Below are positions 1 through 13,297 of a stretch of DNA of 64,000 nt, piece by piece. Position 1 is the stretch's first letter. Every line of letters starts with the position of its first letter. The stretch comes from Phocoena phocoena (Eukaryota > Chordata > Mammalia > Artiodactyla > Phocoenidae). The position numbers were made by a program, and so were the translations under genes. The stretch spans positions 137,806,263 to 137,870,262 of the forward strand of contig NC_089221.1 in the NCBI RefSeq assembly GCF_963924675.1, in the 5' to 3' direction. Below the pieces are notes generated by a model. The model searched no databases, was not told where the DNA came from, and worked only from the letters and a program-made list of their open reading frames with translations.

Positions 1-195
1 TTGAACATTTGAAATTAACAAGAATCCTACCCTGCCGCAAAAAACCCGTGTAGGTTACATACAAGACCAAGAGCTGCCATTCTGAGAGCTCTTCAGGGTT
101 TATACACCCTTTTCTCTTTCATACCCCAGAGCCCTCCCCCTTCTCTCCCCGAGACAGGCCACCAGCAATTCAAAGAGGAAAAGGCAGGGACTTAC
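1..195. other. ATP10B intron downstream of the ninth coding exon (partial)
   Basis: Intronic sequence after the GTAAGT donor at 195. No repeat or further exon is recognised. The intron continues beyond the left edge. Confidence 0.7.
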
Positions 196-431
196 TATGG
201 AGCTGCTGAAGGCCACAGGGGGCTGTGAGATTTCACAGCGCCCCCCGGATCTTTGTCGCCAGTGGCCCTGGATGCGTGCCCGGGCACTCTGGCTCCTCAG
301 AGGCTGGGACCCTCCTTGGCCCCTTATTGTTGCTGGTCCCTGGTCCCTTCGGGCTGGGAAGGACAAGCATCGGTATTGGGTCCACTCTTCACTGTCTGAG
401 TCCAGCTCCTCTGGGGTCTCTAGTCGCTTAG
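196..431 (-). CDS. ATP10B: ATP10B ninth coding exon (residues 461-539, start of the N-domain insert)
   Basis: The acceptor is TTCCTGCAG before CTAAGCGACT, giving [14 protein letters not shown]. The 236-base exon encodes an acidic stretch, [14 protein letters not shown], then a basic Ser/Arg-rich stretch ([19 protein letters not shown]) and [11 protein letters not shown]. This is the variable linker at the start of the nucleotide-binding domain of class 5 flippases, likely a phosphorylated and flexible region. The donor is GTAAGT, phase 0. Human has HRESSQPP where this copy has RCEISQPP. It is the last coding exon inside the window. Confidence 0.93.
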
Positions 432-908
432 CTGCAGGAAAGGAACCCCGTTATTGTGCCAGTCACACCTTGGCCAGATCATGGTTGGGGAGATGCCAGA
501 ATTTGGGGGTGGAGCTAAGAGTAGGCAGCTGGCTACCCCAGCTGGTGAAAGAGGGGTGCAACTAAGTTGCACAGGTTCAAATCCTGGCTCTCCTACCTCC
601 TAGCTATGTGACTTTGCGCTTCGCATAACCCATGCCTCTCTTTCCTTAATTAGGGGTTATAAAAAAGTACCTAACTCACAGGGTTGTTTTGAAGACTTAA
701 CGATATAATGATATAAAAGTGATTAGCATACTCTAAGGACTGGTAGTGGTAGCTGTATTATTATTAAGAGATCAGAAGCTCCATGTAAATGGTTACCACT
801 GTGGCAAAGGGGATTGGACCGCCTTTAACATCCCCTCTTTTCTCTTTCTCCATCCCTCCCACTCAAAAGAATGAATGCTGCTCTTGTGAGTTTCTTCTCC
901 TAGTTAGG

Positions 909-959
<51 letters not shown>

Positions 960-3900
960 GTCGGGGGAGGGAGCTGAGGGAATCAGTCAGCTCTGTCGGC
1001 CACCTTCAGTCTGTGCAAGATGACAGTCCAGGCATTTTATAGCCACATCCCCTAAGGCAAAGCTTTGCGTCAGTGAAAATCTAAGAGATCAGTTAGTATG
1101 GAGGGCGTTTCCTGCACGTATCGCATCTCACCATGTGCCTACACCTGGGCCTGTCCTGTCAGGTAAGGGGACGTGAGAAATTCTTAAACTTTGGCTACAT
1201 GACTGGCACATAAGTTGGACATTTCCCCAGTGCATTCCTGACAGATAAAAATCCTGTGTGTAAATGGCACCAGACAAAGATCAACCGACTGGAGGGCTAC
1301 CACACAGGAGATCACTGATAGCCTTTGTGAACAAATGGAAGTTTACAAGTGATAAGAACAGCATTGATCTTTGACAAAGAAGCCACAGGGATGCAGGAAG
1401 CTACTTCCCACAGAGCCACCCAGCCTCTGCTGGGAGCCAGGATAACGGTTTTTATCATCATTCTCTCAGGAGAGCAGGGGCAATTCCTTTAGAAGAGGGG
1501 TGGGAGCCCCTGGAAGCCCTCGTACCATTTTCTTGGTGAGAGTACTCGTGGCCCATGATGGTACAACGCCTGAACACCATCTTGTTCTCGGTCAGCGTCC
1601 CCGTCTTGTCAGAGAAGATGTACTGGATCTGGCCCAAGTCCTCAGTGATGTTGAGGGCTCGACACTGAATGGACAAATGGGTCTCTTCATCATACAGGTC
1701 AAGGTCATTGTGCAGGAAGAAGACTTGCCCGAGCTTCACCAGCTCGATGGACACGTACAGGGAGATTGGGATCAGTATCTGTGGGGAGATCAATTCCCAT
1801 CGTATCAGAAAATGGGCCGGTCCCCCATCTCAGAACCTTCGCTGGGTGATGGGAGTAGCAAAGGGATTTCATGGAAAGCTCAGGTCAGCTCACATGATGG
1901 ACTTTCTCTGTGAAGTTAAAGATTAATGACCTCATGCCTCCCTTGGCATTCTTAGGGTCATCTGAAAAAGAGATACACCTTCTTCAACCAGAGATATCCA
2001 GTACGGGGTAGGCACTCACCATTGCTTGTTTAATGACTGAGCCAGAAGGAGGTAAGGAGCTCTAGCTACCTCAGTCCAGAGTCTCCTGATGCCCCGCGGA
2101 TCTCTATGCCACCAAAGACTGCTGCCCACTTTGACGGGTATTCAGACTCATTTTCTTCTGAAGGATAGTTAACTTACAATGCTGTGTTGGGTTCAGGTAC
2201 GCAGCAAAGTGATTTAGTTTTATGTATATAACATACATATATATATTCTCTTGTACTGTCGTTTCTTACAAGGTTTTGAATATGCTACACAGTAGATTCT
2301 TGTTGTTTATCTATTTTATATATAGTAGTGTGTGTGTCAGCTAATCCCAAACTGCTAATTTATCTCTCTCCCCCCCTTTTCCCTTTGGTGACCTATGAGT
2401 CCTATTCACACTCATTGTTGATCACTGCCCACCGATCCAATACCTAGTACCTATCAGGTGCTTTATGTGCCACGTGCCGTTCTAGGTCGTGCAGATGGCA
2501 GTGAGCAGAACAAAACCTCACATTCTAGTAAACAAACAAAGCAGTAGATACTGGGTAGCGGTAAGTCTCATGAAAAAGAGTAAAGAAAAGTGAAAAGGGT
2601 GAAGGCTGGGAGGGAGTGGGTCATAAGCCATGACCTTTGCGCGGAGACCCGAAGAAATGAGGGTGTGAGCGTGAGGTGATCTGTGGGAGGAGGAGGGTTC
2701 CGGGCAGCGCATGGGTGGCTGGGTGCTTGCAGGGCGGGTGTGAGAGTCAGCAGGCCTGTGTCTGAGTGTGCAGGAAACAGCTCGGAGACGTGGTCCAGGA
2801 GGGAGTCGGGGTCCAGATCACCTAGGACCTTGGTGGTTGCTGTCAGAACTTCAGTTTTCACGTTGAGTGGATGTGAAACCACCAGAGGGTTCAGTGCAGA
2901 GGACAGCACGACCCGACTCGCATCTTAAAAGGATTACTGTGCTCAATGAATGAACGAACTAATGAATGAAAAAGGATCATCAGTAAGAGGACAGTGAAAC
3001 ACCCTCAAATACTGAAGGGACTCAAACATAGATGGGGTTTTTTTAAAACAAAACTACAACTTGCCTTATCTTTTCACAGACTGTGATTACTTATAGAGCC
3101 TGAGGATTTTTTTAATCTGTCTCTTTATACTTCACTGCAGGTGTTTACCTATAGTCGTTGCCTTTCTTACCTCTCTCGTAGGTGCTCTATGTTTTTGTTT
3201 TTTTCCTCCTATATAGTGCCAGTTCTCTTTTTCCATCTCAAACTTTCAGATGAGAAAACACTAACCTGTGGTTTCTTTCTCTCAGTGCTTGGGGTCTGAA
3301 AGTTCTCTGTAGTTCTCTGTGCTGCGTTATCTTTTGTTGTTCCCAGGTCACTAGGGTTTACCTGTTTAGATCTGGCAGAGGGACAGGCACACGTGGATCA
3401 CTGCTATAATCTTACTTTTAAATGGAAAATGCTGATAAATATCTTCCTCTGCTATTATCTGAGGCCAAGGTCCCCTCCACAAGGGAGGGCTGGTCCTGGC
3501 ATAATCCCAGTTGTGAATACTTTCAAAGACCCATAAGAAAGCGATAAACATTTCCCCATCTCAGTCCAGTTAGTTCTTTCACGGGGCCAGTGCGGATTTT
3601 TCTTTAGTTTGAGAAGTTGGGCAGATATTGGCCACGGGTCTTCTGAGTCCCAAGTTACAGACGGCCTCCTACCTGGAGCAGAATGATCATGGTGAGGAAC
3701 ATGTAGAAGCCTCCAAGGGCAAGGGGAAGGAAGTTGCCCTCGGCATCCGGCACATCAAAGGGAGGGTGTTCTGCAAAGGTTCCATTCCAGAGGCTGTGAC
3801 CTAAGAGGAGGCAAAGCCAGGCATGAGGCAAAATCTCCCATTAATCCTAAATGGGTCAATTACATCAGCCCTTCCCTGACCTATTGCCAGAAATGAGTGC

Positions 3901-6900
3901 GCTTTGGAGGAACCCATCCTTATTCTATATAACATAGGGGTGTGTGTGTGTGTGTGTGTGTGTGTGTATTCAGTTAGCTCTAAAGTGGTCCTTCATATAT
4001 ACTACATTTCAATCTCTTGATAGGCATTAAGTCTGTCCTCCCAGAGGAGACTAGCATGGGGATTACTTACATTTTGTTGAAGTCCTGTTATTCAGGGGTT
4101 GGAAAGCGAGAAAGGGGCATGAGTTTTTTTTTTTCAGTTGTGTGGTAGAAAGTACATGGCTGGGAAGTCTTCACAGACCTGTATCCTAGTCCCTCTTTCA
4201 CTCCCATGCACATACCCATCCACCCATCCATCCATCCAATCAATCATCCAATTACCCATCCACCCATCCACCTGTCCATGCATCCATACATGCATCCATC
4301 TATCCATCCGTCTGTCCGTCCATCTATATCTCTGTTCACTCACTCCTCCCTGCCTCCTTCCTTTCCCTCCCTTTATCCAAAAATTTTAAATTCAAGAAGG
4401 AGTCGGTCCTACTTCTTGTCTTTGAGGAGTTCTCTACCAAGTCAGGGAGTCTGATGTAAAGATACAAATCCCACCTAGCATGAGGGGTGCTATACCAGAT
4501 CCTGGAACACTACGAGAGCCCATAGTGACAGCACCAGATGCAGACCGAACCCTCTGTTTCCTTAACTGTAAATGGGGATAACAATACCCATCAAGTGAGG
4601 ATTGATAAGTGCACCTCGCACCGAGCTCTCTGAATCTCAGCATCCTCACCTGTCAATTAGTAATAATACCTTCTCCATGGGGTTGTTGTGAGAACAGGAT
4701 AACCTAATGTGTATGATGCTCTTGGCCCCAGGGCAGGGACTATAGAGAATAAAAGGCATAGGGGTTCCTACCCTGACCCTAAGATACTTCTTTGCACCGG
4801 AGGTTGGGTCACATACCATCAGATACAGCAGAAGAAAGGAGACTTACAGACGTGAGGTTAAGGGCCAAATGTAAGGCACAGAGTAAGGGTTACTACAGAC
4901 CGTGAAAGAAGTCAGAGCAGGCTGCATGGAGGCGGAGGCCTGGAGGGGTTCTGAAGCCCAGGTGGGTACTGGGTGATCAGAAAAGCCTGGGGAGGACATT
5001 CTGGGCAAATAAAAAAGAAACGCCATCTTCACACAATTAAAGCAGACATGTGATACATGACCCTGAATGGTGCTCATTCGAGAGCTCTCACCTCCCGCGG
5101 GAGCTGTGTTTGATACGGTGCCAGCAGCGGCCTGTGTTATTCTCAGGCAGAATAGAATCCTGCCCCTCCCAATTACTTTCTCCACGTATTTATTATCTTG
5201 GGCAATCTACCAAGCTGCTTCTGGTTGGCCTGTACCTCATCTAACTCTGTGATCTTTTAATCATTCACTTCCTTTCCCTGGAGACACAGTGAGATGATCT
5301 CCAATGTCCTTTCCAGGTCTGACGTTCCCTGAAAAACCTGTCCCGGAGCAGAGCTGACAGTTCTCCAGAATTTCCAGGGACACAGGGATGGCCCACAAAA
5401 CGAACAGTTGGTTTTCTGGTTTGCCTGCTTCCGTCCCATGCGGGTGCTGCCCTTCCAGCCACGAGCCCCTCACATGGAGTGCCATTAGACACATCTGGGA
5501 AGCAGATTCATTCAAAACTCCAGGTCACACACAAGATTGAATCCCACTGTCTTCACTGTGGTGACATAGAAAATCTCTGTGGGCCTAGGAAGATCTTAAA
5601 CTTTGGACACTGTCTTTCTTTTAATCTTTTTTAATTTTGTCCGCACCTCATGTCTTGCAGGATCTCAGTTCCCCTGCCAGGGATTGAACCCGGGCCACAG
5701 CAGTTACAGCACTGAATCCTAACCTCTAGGCCACCAGGGGACTCCCTGGACACTGTCTTTTAAAAACAGTGATGGGTGCGATTTCTGACAAAAGTAAAGC
5801 GCAAACGCTATAGCTGCTCGCTGGCGTGGGGTTGGCAGGGGGTTCTGGACTCAGCATACGAGTTAATTTTGATCCTCCCTGCTTCTTTCTGGGGTCTCCT
5901 TTAGGGTCCTGAGAACCATCCTTAGTGTTAAGCCACGGAGGGGGAGAGTGGATAAGAGTGAGGGCCCCTCTTCCCCTACCCTCCGAGGATCTACTGAAAT
6001 GGCTCCGATCACTCGTGTCTACACCTCCCACAGTTGTCTACACCTGGCCGTCGTAGAACCTGGCCACGGCCCATTTCTAATCAGGTCTCCATCCTTGGCC
6101 TTGCTCTTGGCACACCAAATGGCCAAACACTCCTCTGCATAACATGGCTCTCCTTCCTGCCGCTGTGCTTTGCTTGTGCTGCCCCTGGGGCAAAGTGACC
6201 TCTCTCTTTCCTTTCACAGCTGCCTGCCCCATCCTGTTCCTGTCCCCCCCGCCCCTCCTCTGGTGAACACCTGCTGCATCTGGGAATCAGCTCCAGCGAG
6301 ACTTTCTTCCTTGATGCTCCCATAATCCCGGTCGTGAGCTGAATAATGGCCCCCTAAGGTGTCCACGCCCTCATCCCTGGGCCCTGTGAATGTGCTACCT
6401 TAGATGGCAAAAGGGACTTTGCATATGTGATTTACTTAAGGATCTTGAGATAGGAAAGAGGAGCCTGGATTATCCAGGTGGGCCCAATGATGGAACTACA
6501 AGTGCCCTTATAAAAGGGAGGCAGAGGGCCACACTCCCACAGACAAGGAGAAGGAAGTGTGAGTGGAAATTGGAGTAATGCGCTTTGAAGATGAAAGAAG
6601 ATGCTTCAAAGGGAGAAACACAGGCAGCCAGTAGAAACTGAGCAAGACAAGGGACCGATTCTCCCCCTGGAACCTGCAGCCCTGAGGACACCTTGGTCTC
6701 AATCCAGTGAAACCGACTTTGGACTTCTGAACTCCACAGCTATAACAGAATCAACTAGCATTGTTTTAAACCACTTAATTTGTGTTGACTTTTGACAGTG
6801 GCACTAGGAAACGAGCACAGTACCTGGTACCGCCCTCACTGAGTGGGACAGATGGTGTTACTGATTCTGTTCTCAGGTTGGACTTCCTCCTACTAGACTA

Positions 6901-9900
6901 TCAGGACCTTCCTGCTGATTGATTCATCTCGTTACCTGTGATTGATTCATCTCGTTACCTGTGATTGATTCATCTCGGTCCTGTGATTGATTCATCTCGT
7001 TACCCTTTCATGACAAGGGGGTGCCTGGGTTCAGGAAGTATTTCTGGGACAGATACATGATAGACGCTCTTCCTAAGATTTAGAGTGCATACTACTTTCA
7101 GGAGAATGTCGTCTGCATTTGTACTTAATTGGCACCCTGTTAAAATACGGAGTAGGCTTTCTTTGAGGCTTTTCTTTCTTTAGATGAGGAAACCGAGGCT
7201 CCGAGTTGCAGCAACTCGCCCAGAGAAACAGAAGATGATTGTGGGGTTGTCCTTTCCAGAACATTCCATACCTACAGCCCCAGTGAGGCACATGAGGAAG
7301 AGGATCCCGATGCAGAAGAAGATGTCTGTGTTCATGCGCCGCTCGATCTTGCTGCGTTTGTACCGCGGGCCGCTGTTGTTCAGCATGGCTTTTGTCTCAT
7401 GGCCTTTGAGAGAAAATGAGATTGTCAGTCCTTGGCCCCTGTTTGACTCTGGCTCTTCTCCCATGAGATTTCGATACAAGAGAAGTTTCATTCTCTAACC
7501 TGAATCTGTCCTGCTGCAGGGAGGTTCTGGGAACGGCCGGAGAGACCTCACACAACTTGTCAGCAGGTTTTTACTGAACATCCCCTACCTGCCAGACACT
7601 GGTGGGCATGGACAGAGCCACTGTGCACGGGCTGTGCCCTGCACAACTCGAGAGGTAGCCCTCATTTTGTAGCTGTCATAGATTTGTAAGCCCATTATTT
7701 GTAGCAAATGACAGTAAGCTGTCTTGAGGAAGGGCCATCTTTTTCTAATTTGCACAGAGGTGCTGTTATGGGCTCAGTGATGGGATACAGTGGGGAGACA
7801 GATGATTCACAATCTGGTGGAAATATACAGGGAAACAAGTAAATAAGGTAATTACAGTTAGCCATAAGTCCCATGAAGTAAATAAATAAGGGGCTAATAA
7901 ATAAGAGATGGTGTTACAGAGTGTGGTCAGGGAAGGCTTCTCAGAGGAGGTGACATTTGAGGGAGACCTGAAGGGAGAGAGAAGAGTTGCGAGAAGAGGG
8001 CTTTAGCCTGGGGAACAGTATGTGCCAAGGCCCTGTGGCAGGACTGTACTTGAGGCCAGTAATTATCGTGCTTGCTTCTTTGCCTAAGGTGTTGTCGTGC
8101 TCGTGCAAGAGTGGTAGCGGCTAAAGGTCTCCACCCCAGCATTAACTCTGGGCAGCTACTCTCCTACCCTGGAGTTCTGCATAAAGTTCTGTTTAAAGAA
8201 AAGACAGTAAAATTTAAAAACTACTGAGCTCATTCAGGCACCAACCCCCCCCCCTTTTTTTTTGCAATTAGAGAAATTCAGGACCAAAACGTAGAAGGGA
8301 CCTGCTCCAAACGAAAGAATAAATTGACACCAGAGCCACATGGAGAACCCAGGATTCTGACTCCCAGTCTATTTCTCCTTCCAGTAACTCCTGGAACCCA
8401 AACCACCCAGCTAAGAGTTGAGAGTCAAACTGAGCCTTTGTCTTTAGAACAGAGCCTCCCCTTTGGGGCTGCCAAATTGTATTTACCACGCTGTACCCCT
8501 CAGCAGTCAAAATTAAAAGAGACCCGTCACATATTTTCTGTGCAAAATTAGAGAAAACCAATACATCAGCTCCAGCAGTGTGTGGTTTAATGCTACTTAG
8601 CTGGTGGCCTTGTGGATTTAAAGCAGCAACAAAACTGTAGGCGTGAGCACGCTAGGCTTATTAAATTAGACTCAAGTTGCTGCAGCTGTGCAGGGGCTGA
8701 CACAGCTGTGGTTCCTGCGTGCCCCAGGCTCACCCCGTAAAAGGGGTCCTCGGACCACCCCCTTCACCCACCTGCTTCCTCACTTCCTAAGATCCCCCTG
8801 TTCTTTTGGCAAAATTTGGGCTCAAGGGGGAGGCAGTATGGTGTAGTGGATAGAATGTGGGCTCTAGTGTCCGACAGAGCTTGGTTCTGCGGGTACCTGA
8901 CCTTGGGTTATAGGGAATTAATCTCAGGAGACATGTGACCTTGGGGGAATTAATCCTTTTGTAACTCAACCCCTCATCTGCGAAATGAGATATAATCGTT
9001 GTGTGTTTTGGGGTGGGGGAGTGAACTGATATACACAAAGTACCTAAATTAGTTTCCGGTACACAGTAGGGGCTCAATAAATGTTCGCTGTGAGGAGCGC
9101 ATACCTCCACACTGAATCTCTTCCTTCTGGAAAGCTCACTTGTCCATTTTCTGGCCTTTGACTCCGAGGTGCTCCCACTTTGTCCATCTGTATTACCAAG
9201 GCAGAGAAGGTAGCTCTAGGCCAGTCATTCTCCCCAGGGGACACCTGGCCAAGTCATGAGAAATTTTTGGTTGTCACCTTTGAGGAGGTGGCGCTAGTGA
9301 CATCTAGTGAGCAGAAGCCAGGGATGCTGCTAAACACCCTATGGGATGGCCCCCACCACAAAGAACAATCTGGAACAAATGTCAGTGGTGCTGAGGTTGA
9401 GAACGCCTGGTCTAGACAGTAACACTAAACACAAGTTGCACCATTTTTGCTCACATTTCTTGAGGCCCTAATGTGTGCCAGGCATTGTGAACCTTATAAC
9501 CCTAGGAGGCAGGGGTTATCAGTGCTCCTTGTGGTGAAGACTGAGCCAGCTTCTCAGGAACTTGCAGCCAGGCAGCGATTCAGCCCCAGGCGGCCTGAGT
9601 CCCCAGTCACGGTTAACTCTCCCTCCACCTGCCTCCCCACACACCACTCCCATCACCCACTCCGACCTTTGTTTCTGATTAGGCAGAGAGCAAATCCACG
9701 TCTATGCAGGTTTTTTGGTGCGGTAGGGACTGTGGAAGCGTTCTTGTCTACTAGGTCTACCAGATGGCACTGAACTCCATTGCCAAAGACCCTTGAAAGC
9801 AGTGACCTGTGCTGACAAATATAACATCCCTCCCCCAAATTGGGGAAAGCCAGCTAGACTGTGACACAACTTTTTAAAAAACGTATTTTTGGTTTTTTAA

Positions 9901-12900
9901 AATTTAATTTGATTATTTTTTATACTGCAGGTTCTTATTACTTATCTATTTTATACATATTAGTGTATATATGTCAATCCCAATCTCCCAATTCATCCCA
10001 CCACCACCGCCCCCCCTCACTTCCCCCCTTTGGTGTGCATACATTTGTTCTCTGCATCTGTGTCTCTATTTCTGCCTTGCAAACTGGTTCATCTGTACCA
10101 TTTTTCTAGATTCCACATATATGCGTTAATATATTTGTTTTTCTCTTTTTGACTTACTTCACTGTGTATGACAGTCTCTAGGTCCATCCATGTCTCTACA
10201 AATAACCCAATTTTGTTCCTTTTTATGGCTGAGTAATATTCCATTGTGTATATGTACCACATCTTCTTTATCCATTCATCTGTCAATGGACATTTAGGTT
10301 GTTTCCATGACCTGGCTATTGTAAATAGTGCTACAATGAACACTGGGGTGCACGCGTCTTTCTGAATTACGGTTTTCTCGGGGCATGTGTCCAGTAGTGG
10401 GATTTCTGGGTCATATGGTAATTCTATTTTTAGTTTTTTCAGGAACCTCCATACTGTTCTCCATAGTGGCTGTATCAATTTACATTCCCACCAGCAGTGC
10501 AAGAGGGTTCCCTTTTCGCCACACCTTCTCCGGCATTTGTTAAAAAACCTATTTTTCTTTCACAGTCCCCCAAAGGGAATCTTAGGGTGGATTGATGTTT
10601 TAGTGCTTTTCTGTGTCTAACAAAAGTGGGTGTCTACTCAGACCAAGACAAATCAAATCAAACAAAATAACAAGCAAATGCAATACTACGAGGTGTCCCA
10701 GTGAGTGGAAGATCCAGGGAAACGTATTCTGGAGACTTCCAGGGAAGGTAGACACTCCAGAGGGACTGTGTTTCCTCTACAGAAGAAGTCTACAGTTGTT
10801 CACGTAACAATAGACACATACTGAGTACCCACGGAGTGCCAGGTGCTAGGTACTGGGGATACAGCAGTCCCAAGACCTCCCTCCAATACTTCAGGTACCA
10901 TTGTGAGAAGTGCTGCTGTTACCTTTTTTCAATGGGAAGCAAAATCAAAGTGCAAAGGAGAGATAGACCACCATATATGGAGCCACAAAATGAATAAAGG
11001 TAATAATAAAAACAATAACTAAAACCCATCGTGCCCTCACTTGCTACACACAGTTCTGGGTTCTTTCCATGCGCTGGGTCACTGGACCCTCACGGGGGGG
11101 CCTATGGGGCAGATAGAAATATTCTTCCTGTTGTATAGCTGAGGACACTGAGGCACACAAGGTGAAGTTGCTAAGTTTGGTGATGTTATTCCTCAGGCTC
11201 AAGGAGATACTCTTCATCCCACCTGTGGTTAGTGTCAGGAAAGTGTTAGGGACACATGAGCGTGGGTCCCCCTCCCTGTCTTGTCTGGATAGGTGACAGT
11301 AACTTGGAACTGAATTATGTCTCTGTGGACCAAGCGAGCTGCTGTGATTCCAGCCTCAGTTTGCTTAGCTGAGAAATGGGAAGTCACATGACTCTGCTCC
11401 TTAGAACTGATGTGAGTTCCCACTGACTGCAGATAAATTTGGAGGAGGTTTTGGAGGAGAGAGGATAAAGGACAGGGACATAGGAAGCTGTCCGGGGACA
11501 GTTACCCGCGTAGATGACAATGCCAACAGCCACTTTGGTGTTTCTGATGGTGCAGCCTCGAAGCAGAAGACTCTCACTGCCAAAGCCGGTTCTGCTCCGG
11601 TCGAGATGTTCCCTGGGGATGAGGAAAGACAGGGAGCTGTTTGGTGGCCTCTCCACGCTGTCACCGGTGAGTGTCATAGAATTAGAGGGGCGAGTAACAA
11701 GATCACTCTTCTCTCTCTTCCTCAGAAGAGTGATATTAACTCAGAATCTAATCCCCGTGTTCAAGTGCAACTCTTCATTGCTCCTGGGATGTCTAGTGGG
11801 GGCTGGACCACTAGAAGGGAATTACCCATCCCTAAGGACGTAATCATTTAGTCACCTAAAAGGCAGAACTCTGCTGAGGAAGCCTTAAAATAAACAGACC
11901 TCACAGGAGGTGGACCAGCGACCCTGTGCAACATCCTGCAAGGCAGCTTCTCAAAAACGAGGTGCATGGAGTGTCTCCCTTTCTCTAGCCTCCGGAAGCA
12001 CTGCAATTTTCCAACTCACTCTAGAAACTTCTGAGTCAGTCCACATTAGTGATTACTCAGCGTCTGGCCCTCACTCTATCCTGATGCCCTCCATTTGGGT
12101 TTTTCAGGAAATTTACAACTTTCCCTCAACATTGGGGAGAACAGAAAAGTAATAATCTGAGCCCTTAGGGATTTTTCTCCTTCTAACTCTTTAATGCTTC
12201 ATTTCTCTAGGTCTATACGTGTTTTCCATGTATTCATTAATGGTCATGACAATCTTATAAGATAGGTCATGTTTCCTACTCATTTTATAGATAGGGAAAC
12301 TGAGGCAAGTTCATAGAGCTAGTATGTGGCAGAAAGGGGATTCAAAGCCAGGGAGTCTGGCTCCAGAGTGCTATACTGCCACTCAATACTCCTCTTAATA
12401 ATAATTCTTTGTTTGTAAACTACATTTATTTACATTATCTTATTTGTGTCTTCACAGCTCTGGGAAGTTAGTACGGTGATCATCCTCACTCATAAGAAAG
12501 ATGAAACTCAGAGAGGGTGAGAGATTTTTCCAAGGCCACTCACCTAGTACATGGAATATCCTAGGACTTGGGAACCCAGGCCCCAGACACCAACCCTCAT
12601 GTGGTTTTCACTACACCAGGGTTCCCAAGGTAGCACCCCATTAACTGACATTGAATCGGAGTCATTCCCATTTGCAGTTCTTTGAAATCTAACGAGGAAA
12701 TGTCTTAGTATTTCGTTAACTTTTTTCTAGCCCTTATTTATCTAACTTTTCAACACAGAGGAGGCTTTGGCAAGTAATAGTCTGTAGTTAGAATGAAATA
12801 ATAACTGATTTGATTTCATTTTATTAATTTTACTGTTATGAAGTTTACATATGGAAAGCAATACTGCCATAAATCTATGGCAATCTACATATGGCAGTGA

Positions 12901-13265
12901 TGCTGGATGCCCACAGTGCCAGTAACATACATTTTCCTTTGGAAATAAAGAAAGCCAATTAAAAAGTTGGAAAGTAGAGGTGTTTTATGAATGCAATACA
13001 AATCATAAAGGTGGTCCAAGAATGGCTGAATTTTATGACCTACCTCTCTTTATCAAGGAGGGAGTTGGCTATGGATAGTATATTGGGATAGAAACTTGAA
13101 TGATTCAGTGTGAGTAGCTAGTGGTTTAAAGAGCGTTTTTTTATGATTCTCGGAGGTGATAACATATGACAGCATCTTTTTCTTCCGGTCATAATGTTCC
13201 TTTTTCAATGGATGGTAGAAAGAGATTAGCCATCTCATAGCTCTTCTATTTAGTGCTCTGTTTAC

Positions 13266-13297
<32 letters not shown>

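Larger units (their letters stand above)
432..1525. other. ATP10B intron between coding exons 8 and 9
   Basis: About 1.1 kb. It holds a MIR fragment (572-765) and a long TG tract (911-957). Nothing else recognised. Confidence 0.85.
3801..7271. other. ATP10B intron between coding exons 6 and 7
   Basis: About 3.5 kb. It contains two simple repeats (3940, 4215), MIR-like pieces near 4550-4740, a tRNA-SINE (5611), a MaLR LTR (6335) and a 23-base tandem repeat (6916). 4750-5600 and 5750-6330 show nothing further recognised. Confidence 0.8.
7404..11505. other. ATP10B intron between coding exons 5 and 6
   Basis: About 4.1 kb. It contains an ancient LINE-like piece (about 7770-8060), a MIR (8836-9085), MER5A (9217-9412) and a 3' L1 piece in gene orientation (9880-10541). 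8070-8830 and 10560-11500 show nothing recognised. Confidence 0.8.

Noticed and set aside
197..565. Open frames on the plus strand opposite ATP10B exons (197-565, 1500-1913, 7184-7498, 61467-61757)
   Set aside because: They are the antisense shadow of conserved coding exons and have no family resemblance of their own.
789..977. Cys/Val-rich open frames over TG repeats (also 29692-30027)
   Set aside because: Produced by TGTGTG microsatellites, with no start context or homology.
4138..4454. His/Pro/Ile-rich frames on both strands
   Set aside because: Direct translation of the ATCC repeat.
5050..5252. Small plus-strand open frames in introns
   Set aside because: Short, no splice or start support and no recognisable family. 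Expected by chance in 64 kb.
5640..5745. tRNA gene (tRNA-like B-box in SINEs here and at 54431 and 41232)
   Set aside because: The tRNA-like part is the head of tRNA-derived SINEs with A-rich tails, without a full cloverleaf.
6916..7006. CRISPR-like array
   Set aside because: The 23-base units are directly tandem without spacers, and the genome is mammalian.
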